Positions 1 to 11,149 of a stretch of DNA of 20,000 nt are shown in pieces (the stretch's first letter is position 1; the number at the start of each line of letters is the position of its first letter). The translations under genes and the position numbers were made by a program. The notes under the pieces are model-generated. The model was given only the letters and a program-made list of their open reading frames with translations. It was not told the DNA's origin and ran no database searches. The DNA is from Trachelipus rathkii (Eukaryota; Arthropoda; Malacostraca; Isopoda; Trachelipodidae). The stretch is taken from the NCBI GenBank assembly GCA_015478945.1, contig JABUQX010131278.1:1-20000 (forward strand). The letters are read 5' to 3'.

Positions 1-49
1 ATACCTGACATAGGCCACTCCTTATATGTCGCGTATCTTTTTAGCTCAT

Positions 50-61
50 CGTTGGGCGCCA
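50..61 (-). promoter_or_regulatory. LTR retroelement primer-binding site, tRNA-Lys type
   Basis: On the minus strand this reads TGGCGCCCAACG. It is exactly complementary to the last 12 bases of animal tRNA-Lys(CUU), which ends CGTTGGGCG plus the added CCA. Such a site primes minus-strand DNA synthesis by reverse transcriptase and lies just inside the 5' LTR of retroviruses and Ty3/gypsy-like elements. The match stops after 12 bases; beyond it the sequence diverges from the usual 18-base site. The orientation puts the LTR at higher coordinates and the internal gag-pol part below position 50, mostly outside the window. A chance 12-base match is unlikely in so A+T-rich a region, but no coding part is visible to confirm it. 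Confidence 0.55.
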
Positions 62-63
62 AG

Positions 64-260
64 TGGATCATATACCACTAATCTGCTATTACAAATACTG
101 TCGCGAGGGCCTACGTGAGATCTATCTATTTCTTATTTTCTCACGTGAATATATAGATAATTACATTTCAAGGAGCTATTGTATTATCATAATATCTATT
201 ATTGTCATGAGGTACTGGATTCTGGATGAATCAGGTTTTTAGTTATTACGAGTCTACACA
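64..260 (-). mobile_element. Candidate 5' LTR of a retroelement (minus strand)
   Basis: Read on the minus strand, the segment begins TGTGTAG and ends GATCCA, two bases before the tRNA-Lys primer site, so it has the TG...CA ends of an LTR and would be about 197 bp. The outer end is inferred: it coincides with the sharp change to TA repeat at about 261. A TATA-like TCTATATATTC lies mid-way on the minus strand, and the perfect 8-bp inverted repeat ACGTGAGA/TCTCACGT (113-120 and 139-146) falls just beyond it. The second LTR and the coding region would be outside the window to the left, so identity between LTRs and target duplication cannot be tested here. The element could be gypsy-like or BEL-like; I cannot tell. 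Confidence 0.4.
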
Positions 261-722
261 GTATTTATCTATATATATATAAATAATCCATACAAATAAT
301 ATATTAATATTATATTATATATACTTATAATTATAATTATATATATAATATATATATATATATATATTACTATTAATTTATAATTATATTAATATATTAT
401 ATATTATATATTAATATATATAATATTAATATATATATATATTATATTATATATATAATTAATATTAATATAATATATATATATAATATATAATATATAT
501 ATAATAATTAATATATATAATATATTATTAATATACTATATATATATATATAATATATAATATATATATAATATATATATATATATAATGTAATATATAT
601 ATATATATATTAATATATTAATTAAATATGATGTGAATGTATATATTAATATATATATATATTAATATATATATATAACACTGATATAGTAATATATTTA
701 TAATATATATATATTATATATA
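261..722. repeat. Imperfect TA-dinucleotide repeat block
   Basis: Nearly pure A and T, built of TATA, TAATAT and ATTAAT runs with frequent phase changes and no long perfect run. A small unique patch (about 615-645) interrupts it. No gene is visible. The left border coincides with the outer end of the candidate LTR. Confidence 0.9.
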
Positions 723-1249
723 AGTACGGGCTGAGCTTACGTCGCTTACATAAGTATTATTTTGGTATAGTATATATATATATTGCATTTTGGCAATTTT
801 ATACATCACACACATCTAATAAAATTTTCTCCTTTACTATGCACAATATATATTATATATATATATATATATTAATTAATATATATATCATATATACACA
901 TTAATATATATTAATATATTTATATAATACACTATACAGAATATATATATACACATACATTAATATTATATATATTTAATTATAATATATATATATATAT
1001 ATATATTATTAATAATATAATAATATATATATATTATATTATCAAAGGATAATTTATTGGTGCAACTATAAACGCAACATAATTACATTTGTATAATTTA
1101 TGTAAATTGTGAGCCTAAGATGTGGTGTTTATAACTCTTAACACATTTAGAGATGTTACTTATATAATAATATATATATTACTCACCAAAATATTTTAGT
1201 TATTACCATAATTAATATTAGCACCACTAAAACATTTAATTAGTCATAA
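723..1249. other. A+T-rich spacer with short TA tracts
   Basis: Starts with a short patch of normal complexity (723-840, containing several G and C), then alternates TA tracts (845-1045) with A+T-rich unique sequence. I see no coding frame, RNA gene or element terminus. Confidence 0.75.
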
Positions 1250-1282
1250 TTTAATATATAAATAATAATATATATATATAAT

Positions 1283-1331
<49 letters not shown>

Positions 1332-1370
1332 CCTATAATATTATTTATATATATTATATTAATATTAATT

Positions 1371-1405
<35 letters not shown>

Positions 1406-1480
1406 TATTTATATATATTATATATTATATATATATATATATATATTATATATCTTATATATTTAATATATTATTAATAA
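1250..1480. repeat. TA repeat block with a 42-bp perfect run
   Basis: Contains one of the longest uninterrupted runs in the window, 21 AT units at 1286-1327, flanked by phase-shifted TATTATATA stretches. Such perfect runs mutate rapidly in length and can extrude cruciforms. No gene. Confidence 0.95.
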
Positions 1481-1898
1481 ATTAACTTATTCTGTGAATG
1501 TTGGATAATTGTATTTTGAAGTTCGAGTTAAACTTTAATTGTAATAATGTGTTTGTATTATATTGCTCAAAAATAATATAATATAATAGAGAGTCATTGT
1601 GTATAAAAGCTAGTAAATATTTAGCATTTATTTATTATAATACAATATATTAATATATATTAATATATATTATCAGCTAAGAAAAAATTATAAAATCACA
1701 TAATATATCATATAATTATTTTATTAAAAGTTATTATGTTAAATCATAGAATATACTATTATTTATATTACATATTTTATTATATTATTATATAAATAAA
1801 AAAGAAAGAGATATATATATATTTTCATTAATAAAATTATTCAATTATTTATTACATCAAAATGAAATAGTAATTTAGTAGACAATTATATTTATATA

Positions 1899-1944
<46 letters not shown>

Positions 1945-2679
1945 ATATAATATTATAATATATATATATATATATAGTATTATAATATATATTTATTATA
2001 TATATTATTATATTTAATAAATATATATATGATAATAATATCTATGTATTTAATTGTTTTTCTCCCTATTCTGTAATTGTTATATAGTGTATTTATTAAC
2101 ATATTTATTTTACTAATCTTATTATAAGCATAAATATTTATGAGCTAAAAAGAAGCGATAATATATTTCAGGTGGATGCGCTTGGAACACGGTTTTATTT
2201 GGAAACTCACATCGTCACTGTGCTTTCTTTTAAGATAACGATAACGCTCTTTATATAACTCTTTATACATATAAAGAGAAACAGCGCTACTATGCTTTGT
2301 AACGATATTATTGTCAATCTATATATTATTAGTAGAATGGTTATTAAAAGACTTTCTCAAATAATTAGTTATTTCTATCAAATTAATATTATGTACTTTT
2401 ACTAAATAAAGTTGAGATTATTTCAAGTAGAATTCTCTGATAATGAAGAATTTCGATATTAAAAAAGCTATTAGTTATTTTTATAGTCTCTTCAAAGACA
2501 ATTAATTAATGTTATAGTTCCTTAATTACAAGCATATTAAATTACTTGTACTTGTAAATTTATTTGGATAGATATCAAGTTATTCTAGTTAATTTAAAGT
2601 TTCTTTAATGTTCGCTTGTAGACACATAAACACTTTATAGGGTTTTCTCATTTTATTCTATTTTTTCTCCGTGATAATA
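1481..2679. other. A+T-rich spacer, no gene seen
   Basis: Mostly unique A+T-rich sequence with another TA block at about 1880-2040. A slightly more GC-containing patch at 2165-2300 has no readable frame. I find no gene, element end or RNA here. Confidence 0.7.
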
Positions 2680-2863
2680 TTTTTCAATAATTAATAATAC
2701 TTAATATAATGAAGGAAATAACATTTCCTAGCCATATAGGATAAATAATCGTGGAAAGCAACTTAAATGTCCTGAGTAATACTAACAAATTATAGTAAAT
2801 TCTGTACGTGGTTCTTGTTGCTATTAAAATTTTAAGTTTAGAAGGAAAAGTAAATTTAGTAAA

Positions 2864-2890
2864 GTGGGTGGGTATGTATGTATGTGTATG
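2864..2890. repeat. Short GGGT then GTAT microsatellite
   Basis: GTGGGTGGG is followed by GTAT/GTGT units up to 2890. Looser TTATG and TATGG echoes continue to about 3065, suggesting a decayed TATG-type tract at the left part of the G-skewed island. Confidence 0.6.
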
Positions 2891-3117
2891 TAATGGTAAA
2901 TGTGTAATAGGTATAATTATCATGCAAAGTAATAATATGCTAGCCCATACATTATAATACTGATGGTGGTATGTAATGGATATAGTGTTATGATTATGGT
3001 ACGATGTTATGTAGATTGGGAGTTATGTATGTGATGAGACAGTTTCTATGTATGGCATGGCAGGTGCAGGGCAGACATATATTGGGTTAGGCAGTATTTT
3101 GGGGTGCGGTATGCACT

Positions 3118-3149
3118 GGGCCATAGGGAGGGGTCGGTAGGGTTGGGGG
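3118..3149 (+). other. G-quadruplex motif (five G-runs)
   Basis: Runs of G at 3118-3120, 3126-3128, 3130-3133, 3140-3142 and 3145-3149 are separated by 5, 1, 6 and 2 bases, which fits the canonical G3+N1-7 rule with one run to spare. This is the strongest of three such motifs in the island. Whether it folds in vivo cannot be told from sequence. Confidence 0.75.
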
Positions 3150-4624
3150 AAGAGAGCAGATATGCAGTAGCGCGGGTGTCTTTGCAGTGTTTTCTCTTCA
3201 CCAATCACTTGAGGACATATGGCATCACCTATTTTGTGTTATTTGAACATTGGAGTAGGTACGAGATTTAGTTGGCGAGAAATCCGGGCGGGGCTTTGGC
3301 CGATGGGTGGCGTGAGAGTGAATTGTAGTAAGGTAGAAAGTTGTTGAAGTGGTTATGATATCGTTTTATGAGAAGATAATAACATAAGCTTCAGATAGAT
3401 ATTATATTCTGGGTGAAATATTGGAGAGAATATGCCTGTAAAGAGATAGATAAGACTTTGTATATAATCACGGAGAGGCTATTAAAAGCGGTGATTTCAG
3501 TAGCAAATCGCCATTTCTAGGGTCCGGGTGCGTCAATTCGGTGAGTCTCGCTAGTTCCTTTGACTATAGACATGTGTTAAGCTGGAACACAAGTTCGAGA
3601 GTTTAGATTTTCCTGAAAAGGGCTTTATTATGGACGCAATTTAAGGTCATGTGTAGATTTAAGAAAGAGTTAATACACTGACAAACAATACACTAGCTTG
3701 GCCTGAGTAAGTAAGCACGCAGGATTTCATTACTAGGAATAGATTCGGTAATCTAAGAAAGGGTGAGGAGCGAGTAAATCTCAGAGGAGGCTGGGTTAGT
3801 TGCTAAGACGTCTGTTTAGGACGCGGATGTTCTGACGATTGATAACACTGAAGGAATGAAGAGCTTAGTCACTTTGCTTTTGGAGAGTTTACGACGGGGC
3901 AGTTTGATGAGGGATTTGGCTGTGTAGTAATGGATTTAACAATTGTGTACGATTCATACACACATATTAGTAGATAATAGATAATGATAGGCTTTGGAGG
4001 ATATTATTAAGACACGATTATGTTACCGCCGGGAGAAATATATGGAAGTGACAACAGATCCTCTCTCCGAGGATGCAGCCTCTGTCTCTATGAGGTGAAG
4101 TAGACACATTATTTTTACGTTGGTAGGTAGAGGATACTGGGATGATAGTCTCGGTTAATTTTGGTATTAAAAGTAGCGGGTGTATAGTTGGTGAGCTTGT
4201 GTTGGGAGCAAATCAAGCCGCTTACTGGGGAGGCTGAGGAGAATGTAACAGAAAATTAATTTTTTAACTCGCGACCTGATGGGAGTTTATCCAGAAAGGG
4301 GGTCGTAACACTAGAATTCCCACTAACTAACAGTAGGGTAGATTCGTCAACGTGGGGGCTAGATGTAAGTATCATCTAATGTAGTTTGTTGGGGATGGGT
4401 TAATAGAGAGACAGAGCGAGAAGGAAGGGTGGCATCCACTAACTGTTGTGGGAGATGAGAGTGAGGTGCACGAGGATGACGTGTGTAGACGACGCGAGGG
4501 ATTATAAAGTTCCGGGATGCTCGGTTTGGTTTTTGTACTCAGCATGGGCTGGAAAACTTTCGTGGGCATACGGGATGAACCCCACACTCTGAACAAGATA
4601 GAGGAGATTGGGTTGACGGCAGGC

Positions 4625-4651
4625 GGGATTTGGGGGTTGGGAGCTTGTGGG
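4625..4651 (+). other. G-quadruplex motif
   Basis: G-runs at 4625-4627, 4632-4636, 4639-4641 and 4649-4651 with loops of 4, 2 and 7 bases satisfy the canonical rule. Same strand as the other two motifs of the island. Confidence 0.7.
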
Positions 4652-5027
4652 TGAGGCAAGAAGGATATGGGGCCGTATATTTACAGCTCACACATTCACC
4701 TGCAGCAAGCTACATCCCACTTATCTACTTGTGGGTTTGAAATGTTCCGGGGGCGTGAAGGGAATGTGTTTCCGGGGAATCTGTTTATGATTGCACTGCC
4801 GTCGTTTATTAGGGGTTCGGTGTGGTAACTTATACTGTGAAGTGAGGTAACCTGATAACCTGGCCACATTGTTTTTGGAGCATATAGTTGGGGCGATTTC
4901 TTTTCTGGGTGGGGCTAGTGGCTGGAGATAAGAAAGGTGTGTTTGAGAAGAGGCTTTCTCCTTTTCGTACTTCTTACATACGCTCATGAATTACTCTCTG
5001 TGCTACTCTATAACAGGGAGTTCTTCT

Positions 5028-5052
5028 GGGTGGGTCGCGGAGGGCAATTGGG
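5028..5052 (+). other. G-quadruplex motif at the right edge of the G-skewed island
   Basis: G-runs at 5028-5030, 5032-5034, 5042-5044 and 5050-5052 with loops of 1, 7 and 5 bases. It lies about 100 bp before the return to A+T-rich sequence and includes the 12-mer GGTGGGTCGCGG, which also occurs in the 5' end of the hAT element at 17408-17419. Confidence 0.7.
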
Positions 5053-5145
5053 TTTGGTGTTGTGGTGATTTAGGCATCACGCTTATTACACCAATCTTGG
5101 GTAGGCAAGAGGAAATGAATTATCCAATGCATTCCATTTCGACTA

Positions 5146-5639
5146 TATAATATATATAAAATAATATCATATATATATTTAAACATAGTTTTCAGTATAA
5201 ATATTTAAACATCTGCAACCTAAGTCTTCCATTACAGATTTATAGTTGACTATATTATAAATAATAAAATTGGGTTGAACATCACATTAATAATAATAAT
5301 ATATTCATTAGAGGGATATTTAAATATTTTCAGGACTTAAAAGTGGGTGTAATTTATAAATTGGTAAGTAAATCCAACTCTGAGTGGAGATAAAAATAAC
5401 ATCCGTTTAAACTAATTATTAATTTATTATAAATAATTATGAATAATAATAATCAATTACCCATTACATTTTATAATCTCTTATCAAATAAAAATTAGCT
5501 CTCACTAATTCGCAAATTTTGATAAATTACCATAGCACTAACACTGATGTTAATATAAATTGTTTGTGATTCCGATATAGGGTATATGAAATTGTTTATG
5601 AGAATTCAAAATGAGGTATTGGGAATGAATTTAATATGT
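5146..5639. other. A+T-rich spacer, no gene seen
   Basis: Unique A+T-rich sequence with scattered AATAAT triplet runs. No open frame, RNA gene or element end that I can support. Confidence 0.7.
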
Positions 5640-5885
5640 TAGTATAATAATTTAATATAATTAAATATATTAATTATAAATATATATATTATATTTAAAT
5701 ATATAATTAATTATATATATTATAGTATAATTATCTATATAATATATATTATATAATATTAATTAATATATATTATTAATATTTAAAATATTATATTTTT
5801 TAATATTTATATTAATATTATTAATATATATATTAATTATAATATAGTATATATTATATATATTATAATATATTATATATATAAA
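5640..5885. repeat. Imperfect TA repeat block
   Basis: Almost only A and T, with TAATAT, ATTAAT and TTTAAA variants and no long perfect run. It ends abruptly at a patch of normal complexity (5886-5960). Confidence 0.9.
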
Positions 5886-6597
5886 TTTTCAGAGTGTTAT
5901 ACTCCTACACTTTGAGGCGCTAAGGGCTATTAATAGCACAAGTCGCCATTTATGATAAAACGATCGATCTTCCTAACATACTTATCATAAAATAGTTACG
6001 TAATAAAGATAAAAATTTTCTTTTGTGAAGAAAAGTTGAATGTTGAAAAAATATATTCTGACACAATTATAAAATAATTAATAGAAAGGTAACAAAAAAG
6101 TTAAATCAAAAATGTAGAATTAAAATAATAAGATATTTTTCCTTTAAATTAGAAACAGACATAAATTATTAAAATATATAAAAAGAGATAGAGATATTCA
6201 CCGCTTTTACTCGGCGATAGATTAGCCGAGAAGATAAACTTTAAGTACAGTATGAATCAATTAGGTGGAATATTTAAATATTAATTTTACATTCAGTTTT
6301 TTTTTTTTATTTAAGGAATTTTTCATTATTAAATAAAAATATAGATTAAATGGGTTTTATTTATAAAAATATAAATAAATAAATATATAGATAAACATAT
6401 ATAAATAATATATTATTTTGTTATATTAATTATTTCCTATAATAAAATTTACTAAAATTAAATTTTAATCATAAACTGCGAAATGTAGAAAATTTAAAGT
6501 AGGCGGTGAATATTTTTACATTTTGATCAAAGCTTTACACTTCTTACTATATATATATGTAAGACGTTAATGACATTATAAAATAATATTTTATTTA
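5886..6597. other. A+T-rich spacer, no gene seen
   Basis: A short complex patch (5886-5960) is followed by A-rich unique sequence. A 10-bp inverted repeat (TTTATGATAA at 5949-5958, TTATCATAAA at 5982-5991) encloses CGATCGATC, but inverted repeats of this size are expected by chance in such DNA. No gene. Confidence 0.65.
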
Positions 6598-6656
6598 TTT
6601 TTTTTTAATTAAAAAAAAATATTTTAACGGCTAAAAAAAAAAAAAAAAAAAAAAAA
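6598..6656. repeat. Homopolymer palindrome followed by a 24-base A run
   Basis: Nine T, AATT, then nine A form a perfect 22-bp palindrome (6598-6619). After a short gap an uninterrupted run of 24 A follows (6633-6656). The A run could be the tail of a retroposed sequence inserted in plus orientation, but nothing recognisable precedes it and no target duplication is evident. Confidence 0.7.
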
Positions 6657-7129
6657 CCATACTTATAATAAATAATGAACTAATAATTAAAATAATTAAA
6701 ATTACTACTATACTATAATAATACTATAATATAAATTATTATTATTATAAAATCAATTGCTTACTTTATCAACATTTAGAACGGGCATTCCACATGACTC
6801 CCTACTATTCTTCTTTCATTTATTTCAATGATCTGATTTTTTACTTATTCTTTCATTTATTTATGTCTATTTTTTATTATTAAAGGGAACAGCATGATTT
6901 TCACTTAGTTTTCTTTTATTTTTTAATTTAATTATTATCTCATATTTTTACATATATTTTAAACTTTGTTAAGAATAGGAATAATACTTTATCTTTCAAT
7001 ATATATACTTTTTTTTGTCAATATTTTTATTTTATTTTTTTTATTTATTTATTTATTTATTAAATTTATTTAGCTATTATTTTCTATTTTTAAAGAATTT
7101 AATATATATACATTATAATAATTGAATCT
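6657..7129. other. T-rich spacer with TTAT microsatellite
   Basis: The plus strand is conspicuously T-rich. It includes five perfect TTAT units at 7041-7060 set in longer T and TTTA runs. No gene is visible. Confidence 0.7.
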
Positions 7130-8059
7130 AATCCAGTGTGTACTTTGCTAAGTCTAAGAATAGATCATAGTTCAAATATTATACAAGGGTCTGATCCCGA
7201 CCATAAATATTTAAAAAGCACGATCGAATTTTTCTTGTAATATTCTCCAGTGAAACTTTTAAATTTCAAAAGAACACTCCACTCATAGATTGAGCATCAA
7301 GGATACCATCTACACACTTGCTTCACCTCACAGTCGGGATTGTAACCAGCTATATTTACAGCCACAGGAGCCTTGCTTTAAATGATGCTATAAAAATTCC
7401 TCTATTTTTCAGAATATGTTCGCTAAATTCTTAGGGAGGGTTATCCGGGATATTTATATGCCGCATGCGGGTAAACCTCACTTGATTTAATGTTCATATG
7501 GTATAAAAAAAGTATTCAACTTTTTGCTATTACTTTCATATTTATAATAATTAAAGCAAATTATTAAAGGTTCAAATTTCTAAAGGAGAAATGCGACGGA
7601 TAATACTGAACGGCCTATTATATATCTAATAATACTTCCAACACCAATATTTTGGGTATATTAATCATAAACTGTTTTAGCAAATCACTCCTAAATCCTT
7701 CAAAAAACTGCCTAAAGGGGCGTTGCTACAAAAATAATAATCACGAATATGTTATATTACCATAATACTACATACTACTACATATTCTTTGGATTCACCG
7801 ACCTGGGATATTCTCATTCAATCCACTTATTCTCATACCTAAATCTTACATATCGGTTTCAACTCATATTATTAAGCACATATAAGAATGAAGATACTGG
7901 CGTACTAAGTTTTATTTGGAAGTAACATACTATTATATTTTATTATGCTCTCCAAAACATAAATTCTTTGAAATACGAATGTTGGCATGGATAAGAAAAA
8001 TTAATTTTATTTTCACAATCAATGAAATATTTGGTATATATTCGTTCAGAAAATAAATG
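7130..8059. other. Unique spacer of more normal complexity, no gene seen
   Basis: The part at 7130-7500 has noticeably more G and C than its flanks, including a CCGCATGCGG palindrome at 7461-7470. It has the texture of unique intergenic or intronic sequence, but no open frame of useful length, no tRNA-type B box and no element terminus is visible. The rest becomes A+T-rich again. Confidence 0.6.
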
Positions 8060-8757
8060 TCATATATTCATTATATTATAATATATATTATATCAATTAT
8101 TATATATCTTATAATACACATCTATTTACTTAATATAATACTTAATTAATATATATATAATATGTTATGAGAGCCATACTCCTTAAATATATAAATATTA
8201 TTATAACAGGTTATATAAAGATCATACACATTAAACACGTCTAATATAATCTATTTAATAATATAAAAGAGTATATATTAATATAATATAAAATCAATAT
8301 ATTATATATAATATATAATAATTAATACATAATTAATTTGCATACTCCTATATTATATTATCATCACCTATACAATATAATTTACTTATGTCATATTAAT
8401 AGCTCACACACTGTGACATACCCTTTTTAAACTTTCAAATACATTATAATAAAATCTAGGATGTTTTTCCTGAGAGGAGAACTCTCTAATAAGTTTTAAC
8501 TTTATGTAAATAATATATAAAATTGAGTGCCTTTATTAATGCAATATTTATCAACTAAACATTACGCTACAAATTAGCGTAAGTGCATTGAAGTGTGACC
8601 GCCTAACTGATACTATAATACTAATCTTTAGACTATAATACTATATCTTTATTAATTTAATATTATATATCATACTATTATACTTATTATTAAAATAATA
8701 TATATCATTAACATATATATATCATAATATATATAATATATTATTATTAAATATTAA

Positions 8758-8795
<38 letters not shown>

Positions 8796-8830
8796 TCTTA
8801 CTACTATATAGTATTTTTAACTTATATAAA
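8060..8830. repeat. TA-rich block with interspersed spacer
   Basis: TA tracts at about 8060-8340 and 8640-8790 flank a small complex patch at 8400-8630. The patch contains the hairpin TTACGCTA-CAAAT-TAGCGTAA (8562-8582). No gene. Confidence 0.75.
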
Positions 8831-9534
8831 TATAATATAATAACCTATAAACAGCATATTAACTCTAGACTTAACTGCAGTGTTTATATACTAAACTACT
8901 TTACTTTTATCACTTAGAGTAAAACTCGATTGATAGAAAGTTTAGCGTAATATAATTTACAAATGGGCTTTTACGTGCGAAAGCACCAAATAGATTGATA
9001 GCTGTATGGTATTGTAAGCATTTTCGGGATTTAATTTTGTAGTGGTTGATACACGCGCGGGATAAGGGAAGTGATGGAAAGGGAAGGACCTGAGTAAAGT
9101 TTATCCGGCTTTTTGTGTAGCTAATTCACTAAATAACTGCTTTGCGACAGTCTCAAGTGAGCAAGTAATATTAGTTGCAGAGAATTAACTTAATTATGAA
9201 TAATATAGAGCAGCTTACCAAGCTACATCTAGAAATTGTCCTAATAATTAATTATATTATAGCTATAATAACTACTTTTCAAATATAAATTATTTTGTTG
9301 TTTGTTTATGATAAAGTAACCTTCTTGAACTTATTAACCTAGTAAGTTTTCCAGTGGCGTTTACGTCCTTACGCAGAATCGTGAACTTAGGAACATGCCA
9401 ATTTAACTTGGTTATCACATGTCGAGTGAAAACCCCTCAATTTGTCACTTTTCCCGTTTCCATGTTCCTCTTTCTTTCAATCATATATTATTATTATGTA
9501 CTGTCTTAATACATCTCAAAATATAGAATATTAA
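8831..9534. other. Island of unique sequence between TA blocks, no gene seen
   Basis: Sequence of mixed composition, richest in G and C at 8960-9170 and 9340-9470. It has a GTGC-GAAA-GCAC tetraloop hairpin at about 8977-8988. No open frame, tRNA or known element end could be supported. Confidence 0.6.
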
Positions 9535-9790
9535 TATTTATTACATACATACAGATATAATATCATATATATATATTATATATATATATTATATATTATT
9601 ATATATATAATATATATATACTATATATATCATATATATATATTTATATATAATATATATTATATAATCTATACTATATATAATACAATAAACAGAATTA
9701 TATATATATATATATATATATCATAATGTATTTATTAAATTAATATATAATATAATATATATAATCTATATATATTATATATCTATCTCT
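9535..9790. repeat. TA repeat block
   Basis: Tandem TATATA and TATTATA runs with occasional C (CATATA, CTATATA). Pure alternating stretches of about 20 bp occur around 9700-9720. No gene. Confidence 0.9.
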
Positions 9791-10259
9791 ATAACAACAT
9801 AATAACAATACTCAAAGACAAATTGAGCAAGTTAATGAGCAGTACACTGTTCAATATCAATATATATTAACTATGTTTCTATACGACGCTATATACTTTT
9901 ACAGATTTAGGGAGAAACTAAATTTATTTATATACCCATACGAAAATAATATAATCGGGCATGGGAACTTTATCAAAACTTGCCTTTGTTCTCCCAAAAT
10001 ATCTCTTTATACTACCGTAATTCTTTTATCGCTTATATGTAAATACGAGCCCGTAAGATCGTGTCCCGCCGTGAATACGTCAAGGCTTAATTATAACACA
10101 GGTAAGCTGGAACATAAATAGCTGAATTTGTTCTTTGGCCTGAGTATTTTTATATTTCTATTTTTGATAGCTTCACATCAATTTATCACTCTTTAAGTTA
10201 TTTCGATCATCTTTTGTAACTTTTAAACTCATGTTTTTCAAAATAACATTTGTATTTAA
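9791..10259. other. Short unique island, no supported gene
   Basis: Holds an 82-codon plus-strand open frame from 9873 to 10121. Its product shows no recognisable motif, has no upstream context, and its length is within what chance allows in this composition. I therefore leave it unannotated as a gene. Confidence 0.55.
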
Positions 10260-10845
10260 TAATGTAAGATTACATGTTATTAAATATTATATTTATATTA
10301 ATATAATTAATATACTATATATCTTATATATATATATATATACTTTATATTATATATATATATATATAACTTAATATATATATACTATATTATAATAATT
10401 TATATATATTATATATATAATAATATATATATATAATATAATACTAAATAATTTATAATTAATACTATATATACTAATATACCTACTAACATACTTATAC
10501 TAATATATATATATATTATATACTATTATATATACTATTATGATATTAATATATAATATATTATTATATAAATATTCTTAATTATCCTATACATAATATA
10601 TATATATATACTTATAATATATACTATAACTATATATATATATATATCTATTAAATACTATATATTTAGCTATATATATACATATACTATAATATTTATA
10701 TATACTTATAAATATTTACTATATAGTATACTATTATATATATATATACTAACTACTATAATTATCTATTATACCTATACGTATATATATACTATATATA
10801 CTACTATATACTAATATAATATATATACCTATTCTCATACATGAC
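10260..10845. repeat. Long TA block with TATACTA variants
   Basis: The longest nearly continuous TA block outside the hAT element. Unlike the block at 261-722 it is peppered with single C on the plus strand, giving many TATACTA and ACTATA units, while G is almost absent. This suggests an independent origin, or a TATACTA-type simple repeat that spread and decayed. No gene. Confidence 0.85.
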
Positions 10846-11149
10846 TGCATCAGTCCTCATAAATAAAAAGACGCACATTCAAAATATAACTAAATATTCG
10901 CGTTATGAATTTTAAACCTAAAGAAATAGGCACTGTTATTTGAATCCTGTAGTTAATATGCTTTAGGGCCACCCGAAAAATGGTAAAAAAAAAAATATAT
11001 ATAAAAATAAATTCATTGTTAAATAATTATAGTAATAATGAAGTAGTAAGCTGCTTCATTTATGAAGTGAATACTTACACGAAACCTTCGTTAAAATAAA
11101 TAAACTTTCTACTTAAATTTACTTGTTTTTTGTTTTTATTAAGCTCTAA
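10846..11149. other. A+T-rich spacer, no gene seen
   Basis: Ordinary unique A+T-rich sequence. An 11-base A run begins at about 10985. Nothing else is supported. Confidence 0.65.

Larger units (their letters stand above)
2680..5145. other. G-skewed island of about 2.5 kb, origin unknown
   Basis: The plus strand becomes rich in G and poor in C, unlike both flanks. Counts: 3061-3120 has 24 G and 8 C; 4381-4440 has 24 G and 6 C; 4621-4680 has 29 G and 5 C. TA microsatellite is absent across the whole stretch and returns just after 5145. Minus-strand frames of 61, 95 and 88 codons (3023-3208, 4372-4659, 4721-4987) are rich in Pro, Ser and Thr as expected from C-rich DNA; they lie in different frames and match no family I know. 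The block could be a decayed transposable element whose sense strand is the C/A-rich minus strand, or a region shaped by strand-biased mutation. I recognise no domain. Confidence 0.6.

Noticed and set aside
4372..4987. Two minus-strand frames of 95 and 88 codons in the G-skewed island
   Set aside because: They lie in different frames, are rich in Pro/Ser/Thr as any C-rich strand would be, and show no recognisable domain. Low A on the plus strand lowers minus-strand stops and explains their length.
2680..5145. Nuclear copy of mitochondrial DNA as the explanation of the strong strand asymmetry
   Set aside because: I looked for mitochondrial protein and rRNA patterns on both strands and recognised none. 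It cannot be excluded without a search.
5949..5991. 10-bp inverted repeat around CGATCGATC as an operator or small element
   Set aside because: Several such inverted repeats are expected by chance with loops up to 30 bases; no duplication or gene lies next to it.
8562..8582. Hairpin TTACGCTA-CAAAT-TAGCGTAA, with another TAGCGTAAT at 8943-8951 that could mark a 390-bp inverted-repeat element
   Set aside because: Perfect 8-bp stems with short loops should occur about ten times by chance in a window of this composition. The 9-bp outer match has no flanking duplication.
8977..8988. GTGC-GAAA-GCAC tetraloop hairpin as stem II of a hammerhead ribozyme
   Set aside because: The conserved CUGANGA before it and GAAA after it are both absent, so the catalytic core is missing.
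9873..10121. 82-codon plus-strand open frame (starts MFLYDAIYFY)
   Set aside because: With stops expected about every 11 codons in this composition, one or two frames of this size should arise by chance in 20 kb. The product shows no motif, and no promoter, splice or neighbour context supports it.
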